Part shown: one piece after another, positions 1-10,121 of the stretch | Numbering within the stretch: the first letter of the stretch is position 1 | How the letters are laid out: each line of letters starts with the position of its first letter | Assembly: GCA_039707465.1 (NCBI GenBank) | Contig: CM077651.1 | Span: 25,347,019-25,411,018 of the forward strand | Source: Rhabdophis nuchalis | Lineage: Eukaryota > Chordata > Lepidosauria > Squamata > Natricidae | Direction: 5' to 3' | DNA: 64,000 nt | Notes under the pieces: model-generated | Database searches by the model: none | Seen by the model: the letters and a program-made list of their open reading frames with translations, nothing else | What the model was told of the DNA's origin: nothing | Position numbers and translations under genes: made by a program

Positions 1-3000
1 ATCTCTAAGAAAAGCCAACATCTCTTTTATTTGAAAGTTGAATGCTTATTTTTGTGGACTTTCACATCATTCATGCATCTATTTTATACACATTTATGGA
101 GAAAGAAACCTAACAAAAATAAGGTAATAGCTTCTGGAATTAGCAAAATTCAAAAACAGGACTTGATCATTATTCCAAACCGGGTAATCTGATGCAAGTA
201 TTGACTTCTAAACTTCCATTTCGCCCTACACTGTCTCCATTGTCTAGATAATACGAGGGCTGGAGATAATGGGAAAGTTGGTGTATAGGATTTTTATCTT
301 GAAAAATGGCTAATTCAGTGAAATAGGAGTTTGAGAGCCAGATCACAAATTTCTGTACACCAGAGAATTACTTGGATTCACATGGAATGCAATTGGGGGT
401 GGTGAGGGGGATGTCTAAGACTGCATCAAAGTAACCTCTAGATTTAACAAGTCTGAGGATTATCTTGGGGCACTTTTTAGGCTCCACCCCCACCCTCAAA
501 ATTCCCACCCCTTAATTTAAAGATCTAGGCATTGATTACTGAAAAGATTTCTGCACTTGGCCTGAAATGTTTGCATAGTTCAGGGTTGACCTTTGTCACT
601 AAACCCCACTTCTGGTGCTCAAAAAGAGCTTTCATTTTCCATGGTATAAGGATCCAAACACTTACATTTTATTAAGAGGATGGCTTAAATGACTCCTTGT
701 CTCTCTCACCTCCCACAAGTGTTTTCTATTTACCCGTTTAAGTAAACAGTGCTGCTTTCCTGGGGTGCCCGTCTAAGAGCATCTTGTAGGTCACGAAAAG
801 GTTGAGGCCCGGTTTGCAACTCCGCATTCTGTTAATTTCTTAAGAAACACAAGTTGCGGGCCCCCGCACAAAGGACGATGATTTAATGAGGAAAAGAAAC
901 AAACTGGCTGATTGTTGGCGCTCACAACTGCCTTGGGAGTCCCTCTGGCAGCCACAAGCTGAACTCTGTGCCTTCAATGCAGCGTGCTTTGGGAGGAGAG
1001 GCTGGCCTGAATAGAGGACAAAGACAGCTTGTTCTGTTTATTTACCCTGCCTACAAGTTGGGTTAACCTCTTCCAAACAGCCGGGTTAAGCGCGTTAGCT
1101 GCCCAGCCCAGATGAGCCGCTGCTGCCGCATGGCCACTGTCATGCAAACGAGTCTTCTCGAGGCCACCCTGTCCCACCCCACCAAATTTATGCCAAGGGG
1201 CAGCCTGTGTGCAGCTGGAAGTCAAACCACTCTCCATCCACTGCGGAAATAAATCCTGCCCTATTCACTTTGCTAGACAAGATAGTTGACCAGCAATGAT
1301 GCCGCCCATAATTCAGATAAAACAGGAAAAGAAAATTGCTTTCAATTTCAACAGGGACCAAGCTCACCCATTCCAAAGCAATCCATAAAAAAAGAAGGAG
1401 GCTTGATCATTGGAAGCAAATTAAAAAAAAGGAGGATTGGTGTTAATTCAGCTGGGCTGAAAGATGCTGAATGGGAGGATGGAGTAGCACATTCTGGGAG
1501 CCCAGCCAGGTGGGATTTCTTTAGTAAATTGTGGTTTAGTGTGAGATGTGAACACAGGCTGAAAATCTCTGGTAGAAAAGTACATGACGGGTGGCATGAT
1601 GCAATATGCTTTAATTTGAGTCACGAGATATTCTTTTCAGAGTCATATTAATTAGGATATCATATAACCAATGACGGGGCATATAGATGAGTCCTAAACC
1701 ATATCCTGCAGGACTTACTATGCCATTGGGGGCATCCACAAGGTATGTGTATGGGTTAGAAAAAGTCAAGGTGGCTGCAATGGTGTGATTGAAGTTCCAT
1801 TCCCCTTTATGTGAATTAGGCAGGACTCCTAATTGTGTAGTTAAATCAATCATTACTCCCCCCTCCATGTGAATTTCCCTGTATCCTATTTTACTAACTC
1901 CTTAGCTGTGTTTGCATGAACTGCAGAACTGCTACCTGGCCAACCATGTGTGGTGGGATCCATGGTTAGTCTAATATTCAGCTTGATACATAAACCCAAA
2001 AAACGATCTCAAGTGAATTAGGACAGGTAAATATGTGAAGAAAGTCGCTGTCTCTAACATACTGTATTTGTCTGTGCAATAATGGTATACTTTTTTAGGG
2101 AATCATCATCATCATTCATCATCATCATCTTGGCTGAAGCTGTAGAGAAGCAGTTACCTAACATATGTTTTGCTCATTGGCTCCTGGGCCCTATAGGATT
2201 TCTCAAACAAAAAAAAAGGGGGGGGGATATTTATTGGTTTTCACCAAGGGCTTTGTTTGAAAATGCATCATTGTGCTTTGGGAAAAACAACACAATAAAC
2301 TATGATGTAGAGAGCCCCCGGTGGAGGCTGAAAGGAGAGGCTAGTTTGTTAAATGGGTCTTTTTATCATAAGACATGGCTATAAGTGCAGCTTTACTGCA
2401 AATAGGTGAGCCCATTTATAAAAGTGCTCACAACATGGCCTCAACATTTTAAAGATGCCCACCACCAGTCTAGAAAGCTGTCTCCCCTGGTTTTAAGTGG
2501 CACCATGGAAAGTGAAGTAGATTAAATAGATTAATATAAGAGGAGTAGATGAATGAAGGACGTCTTTGATATAAATAGAAAGAAACACCATCTCAAAATA
2601 CCAAGTCATCTATATTATCTCTGTATATTTCAACAGTATAGTTTCTCTTAGTTTCACAAGAGGAATCTTTCCCAGACACTTCCCAGAACTGAACCATGTT
2701 CATTGCCAGTTACATAAATCTCTTTTGATATTCAGTTCTGTTAGAAATATCTCTGGTAGTTGAGTTGGAATGATCTTTTCTGAAGAGAATGGAAATGGCT
2801 CATCAGTGCATGAGGACAATATGAGGCTGGAAAAAATCATACAGCTATTTGGTCTATGGACCTTTAATTCTGCCATGAATCCTTCTAAGTACATGCACAA
2901 ACAGCAGTTTTGGATTAATCACTGCGTGGAATTACATCCAGTTTTCTTCTCATTATAATTTAAAACCAGACTTTATTAAAATGCTCATAAAAGGCACGGT

Positions 3001-3812
3001 AACTACCCCCTTCCTTTAAGGTCATGTTCAAAACAGATTTCTGCAGGGCTGAAAATGCTGTAATATGGCTATCTGCAGGGATTCAAGTAGCACTATCATT
3101 GAGTGTTGGGGGGGGGGGAAATTAAGCTTTCTGAAATTTACAATCTCTAATTCCTCTGCTGTCACCGTTTGTGATGATACTAAAAGCAGTGCAGAGCATG
3201 TAGAAAAAACTAGTGGTCTGATTCAACAAGGAGATGCTTAAAAAAAACAGTTTTGATAAATCCCTTCTCAATAGGCACTTGGATTATAGGGACACCAAAC
3301 TGCACAAATTTATAAATCACATCTCCAATTGCACTTTGGGGAAAAAAAGGTGTTCATTTAGGTGGGAAGAGGTCCACATTGTAGTTGTCTTTGCACAGTA
3401 AAATGGGAAAACGTCTAATTATTTAATTTGCTAAAACATCTGAAAAAAGCTACACAAGATGTTTTGAAGTCCTAATTGATGCATACAAATGTTTAAGGAC
3501 AAACTTCTTGAGAAGTTAACTAAGCCATATTAAACGGTTTCAAGCTTGCACTTTCTACTGCTGGCAGCAAAATTCATTGGACCACAGTTGTTAATTTAGA
3601 TTAAATATTCTAAAAGTAATGCATCTTCAGACTGAAAGAAGCTAAGGTGGAAACCTAGTCAGAGAGGAGGTTCTGCCTTTAAAAGTCACGCAGAACAGTG
3701 CCAGAAGTGTATTTTATTACCTTCAGCAGGCGAGAATATGCCTTCGTGATGTTTGCGTTCATTATAACTCTTAAAGTAACAGGAACACAAGTTGAGGAAG
3801 GAATGTCTATAT
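1..3812. other. Intergenic flank beyond the 3' end of CLYBL
   Basis: No exon is recognised here. The sequence is mostly unique and AT-rich, with a short ATC microsatellite near 2107-2132 and homopolymer runs near 2210 and 3110. Short open frames lack codon bias, recognised domains or splice context. In other vertebrates this side of CLYBL faces ZIC5/ZIC2, a gene-poor interval rich in regulatory DNA; that placement comes from known synteny and is not visible in the window. Confidence 0.6.
960..1270. other. Candidate conserved non-coding element (CpG-retaining block)
   Basis: About 300 bp of non-repetitive, locally GC-richer sequence inside an AT-rich flank. The stretch 1080-1165 keeps about eight CpGs (CCGG, GCGCG, two GCCGC, ACGAG, TCGAG), unusual for methylated squamate intergenic DNA, and contains an octamer-like ATGCAAAC at 1142-1149. 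It has no terminal repeats and no convincing reading frame. An enhancer of the ZIC5/ZIC2 or CLYBL locus is one explanation; chance retention of CpGs is another. This is judged by eye only. Confidence 0.25.
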
Positions 3813-3937
3813 CAGGGGTCTCCAACTTTTGCAACTTTTAAGTCTGAAGGACTTCAGCTCCCAGACTTCTCCAGCCAGCTTTGAATTCTGGGAGCTGAAG
3901 TCCTTCAGACTTAAAGTTGCAAAGGTTGGAGCCCCTG
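3813..3937. mobile_element. Palindromic hAT-type MITE, 125 bp
   Basis: The element begins CAGGGGTCTCCAAC and ends GGTTGGAGCCCCTG, so the termini are inverted repeats and almost the whole element folds into one hairpin (the arms share AAGTCTGAAGGACTTCAGCT). It is flanked by a perfect 8-bp direct repeat GTCTATAT at 3805-3812 and 3938-3945. The CAGGGG termini and 8-bp duplication are typical of hAT transposons. It carries no coding sequence. A related palindromic copy lies at 38893-39027. It sits about 500 bp beyond the CLYBL stop codon. Confidence 0.88.
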
Positions 3938-4436
3938 GTCTATATGGATCCCTTCAATACTGTATATGTGTCAAGTCTCTGAAACTACCGAAAACCTCTC
4001 TTAAGACTACTTGTGTAGAATTTTAAGCAAAGAGCAGCTCTTTTCTCTTTTGTATAACACAATATGCTTCCCAAGGGCCCCTTTTCTACATACCCTGAAA
4101 GATAAGGAACTTTTTCCTCCTTTGGCAACTCTGCTGTTCACAGAAAATTTTCTGAGTCAAATATTAAATGAAGCCTGTTTGTCCACATCACTGATTGATT
4201 TTAATTGGTCGCTTTTCCAAAGGAAACAGTTTTGCTTTCAGGTCTGTCACAACTCATTTGTCATAGGAAACAGCTCCAATTTTAGCAATCTCATTGACAT
4301 TCAGTAACAAAAATAGATGAAAGTTGTTGGACATGTATTCTTAATTCGACTGAAATATGAAGCATTGCTCTGTCCTTTCTCTCGGTATTAGGCAATTTTT
4401 CTTGAAGAAGCTCCTGGAATCACTTTTCAGGAAAAG

Positions 4437-4442
4437 TTTATT
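4437..4442 (-). terminator. CLYBL: Possible CLYBL polyadenylation hexamer
   Basis: AATAAA on the minus strand starts 7 nt after the TAA stop. If used, the 3' UTR would be only about 20-40 nt. No clear GU-rich downstream element follows, so a more distal site is possible; another TTTATT (plus strand) occurs near 2972. Confidence 0.35.
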
Positions 4443-4449
4443 TAGTGGA

Positions 4450-4545
4450 TTATTTTTTCTTGATGGCAGTAGCAAGTGTAACAATATTTTGGGCCTGTTT
4501 CAGTAACGGCATGTCTATCATGCTGCCATGGAATGTGAAGGCGCC
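4450..4545 (-). CDS. CLYBL: CLYBL last coding exon
   Basis: 96 bp, 31 codons plus TAA. The minus strand reads GAFTFHGSMIDMP at the start and ends LATAIKKK-stop. The acceptor is strong: a T/C-rich run then CTTCGCAG directly before GGCGCC, phase 0, matching the phase-0 donor of the exon at 16360-16484. The Asp of MIDMP is the residue equivalent to human Asp320, which is required for activity. The exon is separated from the previous one by an 11.8-kb intron. The 183-codon plus-strand frame over this place is a shadow. Confidence 0.95.
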   Translation of the reverse strand, partial: GAFTFHGSMIDMPLLKQAQNIVTLATAIKKK

Positions 4546-4792
4546 CTGCGAAGAAAAAAAGAATATTCTCAAAAGAGATCTTGGGAAAATAAAATTTCAA
4601 GCTATAGTTAGTCATAATATTTTGTCAGCCAAGAATCATTACATCCCAGATGAATCAGAGATACAGTATCTTCTACCTGTTTTAGAAAGAGCCCAGGGGT
4701 ACAATGATAAAATAATAACAACAATAACAACTAGAAAAAATAATGAAATATTACGAGTTTTAGCAAAACCAGACCATTTTTTGCCCCCAAAA

Positions 4793-4952
4793 AGGGCATG
4801 CAGAGGGGTTGGGAGGCTTGTAGACTGCTCCTGGGGGCTTGATGGAGGGGCAAAAATGAGCAAAAAATGGACTGTTTTTGCTCATTTTTGCCCCTCCTCC
4901 AGCCCCCAGGAGCACTTTGTAAGCTTCCCAAACCCTCTGCAAGTCTATTTTG
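4793..4952. repeat. Palindromic MITE core near the last CLYBL exon
   Basis: Two arms of about 75 bp around a centre near 4873 are inverted copies (left has CTCCTGGGGGCTTGATGGAG and GCAAAAATGAGC, right has GCTCATTTTTGC and CTCCAGCCCCCAGGAGCA). The same core recurs at about 37485-37610, where it sits inside longer termini reading TATAAGACGCACC. The palindrome begins about 250 bp upstream (in transcript order) of the final CLYBL splice acceptor and would fold into a long hairpin in the pre-mRNA. Confidence 0.75.
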
Positions 4953-6009
4953 TGTCCAAAAAATATGGTACTTCTATGTTGCTGCTGAAAAAGTAACATG
5001 ACTATGGCCTTGTTATCAGGAATCAAGCTCAAACCAGAGATGTTAACTTTCTTCTCTCAGACAAGATATTCTTCCTCTCTGCTCCCAGGAAAGACATAGG
5101 AAGATGTAACCTGAGCTGCATGAATGACAGTAGTGATATACTATTGAGGAGACTGGGCTGAACAATTCATTTTGCACTTATAACAATTTTGCCAGGTTCC
5201 AGTTGTTTGGCACTATAATCCCAGTATCCACAAGGAATATTTTCTTTTTGCTAATCAGAGTCTTGAGTAAGCAGTATTACTATAAAACCTATTAAAACTC
5301 ATCCCCAATATTGATATCAGAGAACTAAAAGGGGTTTGTGTTGTGTTCTGGGAGAGATCAATTGCCACTCCAGTAGCAAAATTAAGGATTGTTCAAAAAA
5401 GAACAAATAGTAAAAAAAAAGTCTTACAAACATACCGCATGGAGAAGAAATAAAATCAATGTTTGAAGTGGTTCATATTACATTGAAGAGGGCTAATGCA
5501 ATGACAACAATATTCTGATATTATTAGGACTAATAATACAAAGAAAACAATGCTTAAATTTTCACTTGTATAATACTGTTTATAATTAGGTCAATTTAGC
5601 TGAAGAGCCTCACTCCATCAGCAGAGATAGTAAGAGATGTTACAACCATTTGTTTGCCCTAGCACAATGAAAATTAGTAACAATGCCCAAAGCGGATTGC
5701 AGTCTTGGAATTATACTGGTAAAACAATTAGTTGGAAACCTAAAGGAGGAATTTGGTGTATAAAATACAAATGTGGATAAATATATATGTACTTCAGCTG
5801 AAGAGTTTAGATACTTTTCCTGAGATGACCTGAAAATCCTAAGAAACAATATGCTGTTTCAACCATTAATCTGTAGTGTTACATTGACAAATAGGCCAAT
5901 ATTTCCATAGCTCATGTAAAATATTTGTTATTAATGAATTTTATTTCTACTACTTCTATTGATTTTATTTATACCACAGTCCTTTGTCTATTTGTCTCAG
6001 GTAGCAGTT

Positions 6010-6110
6010 CCTGACTGACCTTCAATAGGCTTGGAAGTTAAGCAGTGTTAATCTTGGTTAGTTTTTGAATGGGAGACACCCAGCAATGCTGACTGGTGGT
6101 TAGCATGGAA
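6010..6110 (+). repeat. 5S rRNA-derived sequence (SINE head or pseudogene)
   Basis: The stretch GGAAGTTAAGCAGTG, TTGGTTAGT and GAATGGGAGAC follows the order and spacing of the internal region of vertebrate 5S rRNA (GGAAGCTAAGCAGGG, CTGGTTAGT, GATGGGAGAC). The flanks do not match 5S. It is diverged and is probably the head of a SINE3-like element rather than a working 5S gene. Confidence 0.6.
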
Positions 6111-6679
6111 AGCTCAACTAAAATATCAAAGCAGTTCTACATTGTCAGCATCCAGGAAAACCACATTGATGCATCTTCAAAGTTCCCAAGGTCAGAATCA
6201 GCTTCCTCATGCATATTTATTTCCTAAAACATAATGCCATTGACTCTTAAATGAATCTGTGCAGGATTGTAGCTTAGATTTGTCATGGGATTACTCTAGG
6301 TTGCTTACAACAATGAAAAGGAAGAAATGAAAAGAGTGTAAACAGAACAGAAATAAAATACTGTAATAGAACAATAAAATAAATGAAAAAGAACAAAAAG
6401 AGAATACATCAATATGATAAAAAAGATGGATGGGTGAAGAGCAGAGAGCAAGGGGGGAGCAGCCACCTTTACTGTGGAACTCCCCCATCTCATCCCCAAG
6501 ACAAACTGGCAGAGCCAGGTTTTCAGGCTCTTGTACAAAATAGGGGCAAATTAGAGGCTTGGATGTTCCAAAGAATATTTATTTTATTTTATTTTGTTCC
6601 AGGAAAAAAAATCCAGAATGTCCTGATTACAGCTTGCTATAATTGGGAGTTGTAAATCCAGCTGTTATGGGCCAACCTC

Positions 6680-7181
6680 CCTTGTCTTATTTAATTAACA
6701 GGAAAGTTGGTAGCACTTTACAATGCCTTGGAAAGACCCCACTTGGAATACTGCATCCAGTTTTGATTGCCATTATATAAAAAAGAAGTTGAGACTCTAG
6801 AAAGAGTGCAGAGAAGAGCAACAAAGATGACTAGGAGATTGGAAGCTAAAACATATGAAGTACATATGTTCTTCATATGCAGGAATTGGGGATGTCTACT
6901 TTAATGAAAAGAAGGACTAGGAGTGACATAATAGCACTGTTACAATATTTGAGGGACTGCCACAAAGAAGAGGTAAACCTACTCCCCAAAGCAGCTGAAG
7001 GCAGGACAAGAAGCAATGGATAGAAACTAATCAAGGGAAGAAGCAACATAGAACTAAGGAGAAATTTCCTGACAGAACAATTAATCAGTGGAACAACTTG
7101 CCTCCAGAAGTTGTGAATGCTCCAACACTGGAAGTTTTAAAGAAGAGATTGGATAAACCATTTGTCTGAAATGGTATAGGG
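6680..7181 (+). mobile_element. CR1 LINE 3' fragment, part 1 (split by a hAT insertion)
   Basis: Diverged CR1-type 3' ORF and UTR: phrases such as GTGCAGAGAAGAGCAACAA, AAACATATGAAG, GGAATTGGGGATGTCTA and TAGAAACTAATCAAGG correspond to the end of the CR1 reverse-transcriptase ORF. It breaks at GTATAGGG and resumes at 8474 with TAGGGTTTCCTGCC, giving the usual CR1 terminal region (GGCTTGGACTGGAAGACATC). A similar fragment lies at 57235-57580 and an inverted one at 8590-8685 / 10122-10175. Confidence 0.75.
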
Positions 7182-7330
7182 CAGGCATGTCCAAAGTCCG
7201 GCCCGCGGTCCATTTGCGGCCCGGGGGTCGGTTTAATACGGCCCTCCAACAGCCCTCCCTGCTCTGTGTAAATGTGGCCCTCCCTTCCTCCCTCTGTCTC
7301 TGGGGCTGTGTGGCTGGGAGGGAGGTGGAT

Positions 7331-7787
7331 GGAGGTTACGGATGCCTCCTCCCGCAGCGGGCGAGGGAGCAGGCGGGGTGAGCACCCAAGGCTACCATCA
7401 TCTTAAGCACCACCGAGGCTGTCGCCCGGCAGGGGTGTCAGGCAGGGAAGCCGGTCGCGTCTCCATCGCGGCTCCCTCCGGCGGGCACCACGGCTTATGT
7501 TCTGGGGCCGCGCGTTCAGCTCCCTCCCAGCCATGCAGCCCCAGAACGTGCAGCTCCCGCCGCACAAGGTCGCCCGGCAGGGGCGTCAGGCAGGGAAGAC
7601 GGACACGCGGCCTCAGAACGTAAGCCGTGGTGCCTGCCGGAGGGAGCCGCGATGGAGCCGCGACCGGCTTCCCTGCCTGACGCCCCTGCCGGGCGACAGC
7701 CTCGGTGGTGCTTAAGATGACGGTAGCCTTGGGTGCTCACCCCACCTGCTCCCTCGCCCGCTGCGGGAGGAGGCGTCCGTAACCTCC
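7331..7787. repeat. Long inverted repeat, arms about 184 bp
   Basis: The left arm 7331-7514 (GGAGGTTACGGATGCCTCC to TTCTGGGGCCGCGCG) is closely mirrored by the right arm 7606-7787 (CGCGGCCTCAGAACGTAAG to AGGCGTCCGTAACCTCC) with a loop of about 90 bp. Both arms are GC- and CpG-rich, unlike the AT-rich surroundings. The loop keeps a partial further copy of the CGCCCGGCAGGGGCGTCAGG motif. A hairpin of this size would be very stable in DNA or RNA. Confidence 0.9.
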
Positions 7788-7819
7788 GGCATACCGGCCC
7801 TTGTGCTGCTTCCCGGGGT

Positions 7820-8262
7820 GGGGGAGGGGAGGAGAGGGGAGAGAGAGAGTGACTGACAGACACAGAGAGAGACAGAAGGGGAGGGAGGGAAAGACAGAGA
7901 GACAGACAGAGACAGAGAGAAAGAGAGGGAGGGAGGGAGACGGAGAGAGACACAGATAGAGAATGACACAGGGAGGGATTGAATCGGAGACAGACGGGGA
8001 AAGAGGGAGAGACAGACATACAAAAAGAAAGAGAAAGAGAGAAAGAAAGAGAGGGAGGGAGAGAATCAGAGAGAGTGACACACACACAGAGAGAAAGAGA
8101 AAGAGAGAAATGGAGAGAGAGAGAGAGGAAGAAAGAGAGAGAGAGAGAAAGAAAGAGAGAGAGAAAGAAAGAGAAAAAGAGAGAGAGAGAAAGAAAGAGA
8201 GAAAGAGCGAGAGAAATGGAGAGAGGGAGAGGAAGAAAGAGAGAAAGAGAGAAAGAGGTAGG
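7820..8262 (+). repeat. Polypurine (GA)-rich tract, about 440 bp
   Basis: Nearly all G and A on the plus strand, a mixture of GAGA, GAAA, GGGA and CAGA units with few interruptions. The long open frames rich in Arg/Glu (plus) or Ser/Leu/Phe (minus) seen here are artefacts of the repeat. The CLYBL transcript runs on the other strand and would carry a CU-rich tract. Confidence 0.95.
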
Positions 8263-8473
8263 TAAGTTTTTTTAAAATTTATTTTCAATACATTGTGAAA
8301 ACTCAACTGTCAGTTGATCTTAATGTTATGAAATGACATTGGCATAACTTGGCATAAAATAATTTATTTGCATTTAATTGTAATGGTTCAAAGAATGTTC
8401 GGAAAAATGTTCGGCCCTCCACCATGTTCACTTCATCCAATCTGGCCCTCTTTGAAAAAAGTTTGGACACCAC

Positions 8474-8570
8474 TAGGGTTTCCTGCCCGAACAGGGGCTT
8501 GGACTGGAAGACATCCAAGCTCCCCTTACACTTTTTATTCTGTTATTCTGTTAAAATATGAAAATGAAGA
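8474..8570 (+). mobile_element. CR1 LINE 3' fragment, part 2
   Basis: Continuation of the CR1 copy that begins at 6680: TAGGGTTTCCTGCCC, CAGGGGCTTGGACTGGAAG, ATCCAAGCTCCCCTT, followed by TTCTGTTATTCTGTTA, a typical CR1 3' terminal microsatellite. Confidence 0.75.
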
Positions 8571-8589
8571 TATCAAAAGGATAGTTCAG

Positions 8590-8685
8590 CTTTGTTCCAG
8601 CTGGTGCTGGAATCCCCCTGCTCAAGCAGGAAACCCTATACCATTTCAGACAAATGGTTGTCCTATTTCTTCTTGATTATCTAGA
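8590..8685 (-). mobile_element. Inverted CR1 3' fragment (split by the L2-like LINE)
   Basis: Read on the minus strand it gives ACCATTTGTCTGAAATGGTA, TAGGGTTTCCTGCTTG and GCAGGGGGATTCC, the same CR1 terminal region as 7150-7181/8474-8520 but in the opposite direction. Its missing part reappears at 10122-10175 (minus: AGAAGTTGTGGTGCACCAAC, ACTGGAAGTTTATAAG), so the LINE at 8686-10121 landed inside it. Confidence 0.7.
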
Positions 8686-9916
8686 CCCGCGCCAGTCCGG
8701 CTTCCGACCCGGTCACAGTACCGAGACGGCATTGGTCGCGTTGGTTGATGATCTCTGGAGGGCGCGGGATAGAGGTTATTCCTCTATCCTAGTCCTGTTA
8801 GACCTCTCGGCGGCTTTTGATACCATCGACCATGGTATCCTATTGCACCGACTGGGGGGGTTGGGGCTGGGAGGTACCGTTTTGCGGTGGTTCTCGTCCT
8901 ACCTCTCTGGTCGGTCGCAATATGTGTTGACGGGAGGGCAGAGGTCGACCTCGAGACCCCTCTTATGTGGGGTTCCTCAGGGGTCGGTCCTCTCGCCCCT
9001 CCTGTTTAACACATATATGAAGCCGCTGGGTGAGATCATCCGTGGTTTTGGGGTGGAGTACCATCTGTACGCTGACGACACTCAGCTGTACATATCCACC
9101 CCAGACCACCCCAACGATACCGCCGAAGTGCTGTCCCGGTGTTTGGAGGCCGTACGGATCTGGATGGGTGGTAACAAACTCAAGCTCAACCCTGCCAAGA
9201 CTGAGTGGCTGTGGTTTCCGGCACCCCGGTTCAGCCAGATCACTCCAACTCTGGCCATTGGGGGCGAAACACTGGCCCCCGTGGAGAGGGCGCGCAATTT
9301 GGGTGTCCTCCTGGATTCCCGGCTGTCCTTGGAGGACCATGTGGCGGCCGTGGCCAGGGGGGCGTTTCATCAGGTACGCCTGATGCGCCAATTGCGCCCC
9401 TTACTGGACCGGGCTGCCCTTCGCACAGTCACTCAAGCTCTCGTGACATCCCGTCTCGACTACTGTAATGCTCTCTACATGGGGCTTCCCTTGAGGTGCA
9501 CTCAAAAGCTACAGCTAGTCCAAAACGCAGCCGCACGGGTAATTACGGGAGCCGCCAGATGCTCCCATATAACACCGATCCTGCGCGAGCTGCATTGGCT
9601 TCCTGTGGCCTTTCGGGTGTGCTTCAAGGTTCTGACGACCATCTTTAAAGGGCTCCATGGCTCGGGGCCTAGTTATATGCGAGACCGTCTCCTGCCCCAT
9701 ACATCCCTTAGACCGATACGCTCCCACAGAGAGGGCCTTCTCAGGGTGCCGTCGGCCGGACAATGCCGACTGGCGACACCCAGGGGAAGAGCCTTCTCTG
9801 TGGCGGGCCCTGCCCTTTGGAACGACCTACCCTCTGAATTACGCACCATCACCGACCTCCGCCTCTTCCGCCAATGTTTAAAGACATATTTTTTCCATCA
9901 AGCCGGCCTAGCCTAA
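8686..9916 (+). pseudogene. L2-like LINE reverse transcriptase, C-terminal ~410 residues
   Basis: An uninterrupted frame to TAA at 9914-9916. In order it shows the RT fingers (SGFRPGHSTETALVAL), motif A (LLDLSAAFDTIDH with its catalytic Asp), motif B (GVPQGSVLSPLLFN), motif C (YADDTQLYIS, the Asp pair intact), thumb region and the L2-type C-terminus (ELHWLPVAFRV, RAFSVAGPALWNDLP, LKTYFF). The endonuclease domain and ORF1 are absent because of 5' truncation, so the copy cannot mobilise itself. The first in-frame Met (8654) lies in the older CR1 host fragment and is not a native start. Intact RT motifs over 1.2 kb suggest a fairly recent insertion. Confidence 0.9.
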
Positions 9917-10121
9917 CCTCCCATGGGGACTTTTAGAAAGTTTTAAATTGGGTATTTTAACAATTTGGTTTTTAGCATAGGATCGGGATAATTTAATATA
10001 TATTTTAAATTATGTATTTATTTTTCTATTTTTGTATATTTTTAAATTTCCTGTGCGCCGCCCTGGGTCCTCTGTGGAGAAGGGCGGGATATAAATATAA
10101 ATAAATTAAATAAATAAATAA
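8686..10121 (+). mobile_element. 5'-truncated L2-like non-LTR retrotransposon
   Basis: Contains the C-terminal part of an L2/CR1-superclade ORF2 (open to the stop at 9916), then a short 3' UTR ending with a conserved CGCCGCCCTGGGTCC box, GAAGGGCGGGATATAAAT and an AAATA-type tail (10097-10121). The copy is 5'-truncated, the usual result of incomplete target-primed reverse transcription, and is inserted into an older inverted CR1 fragment. Related 3' tails or coding fragments are seen near 11227, 33385, 36094-36490, 46930 and 47210 (reverse). Confidence 0.88.

Larger units (their letters stand above)
7182..8473. mobile_element. hAT-like non-autonomous element, about 1.3 kb
   Basis: Starts CAGGCATGTCCAAAGTCCGG and ends GTTTGGACACCAC, so the terminal TGTCCAAA is inverted, and GGCCC boxes lie just inside both ends, as in hAT elements of the 'gtccaaactttggcccg' type. 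It interrupts a CR1 copy; the flanking direct repeat I can see is TAGGG (7177-7181 and 8474-8478), probably the remnant of an 8-bp duplication. It encodes no transposase. It contains a 184-bp-arm inverted repeat (7331-7787) and a purine tract (7820-8262). Confidence 0.75.

Noticed and set aside
1611..1868. 85-codon minus frame with ordinary-looking composition
   Set aside because: No recognised domain, splice sites or neighbouring exons; may overlap conserved non-coding DNA but I cannot support a gene.
4445..4996. 183-codon plus-strand open frame
   Set aside because: It runs antisense across the last CLYBL exon and then through a palindromic MITE; no codon logic or domain of its own.
6010..6110. 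Functional 5S rRNA gene
   Set aside because: Only the internal segment matches; both ends and many positions are lost.
7516..8306. Long Ser/Leu/Phe-rich minus frames and Arg/Glu-rich plus frames
   Set aside because: Products of the polypurine tract; low-complexity repeats stay open by composition.
8654..8685. Met at 8654 as the start of the LINE protein
   Set aside because: The bases belong to the inverted CR1 fragment into which the LINE inserted; the true ORF is 5'-truncated.
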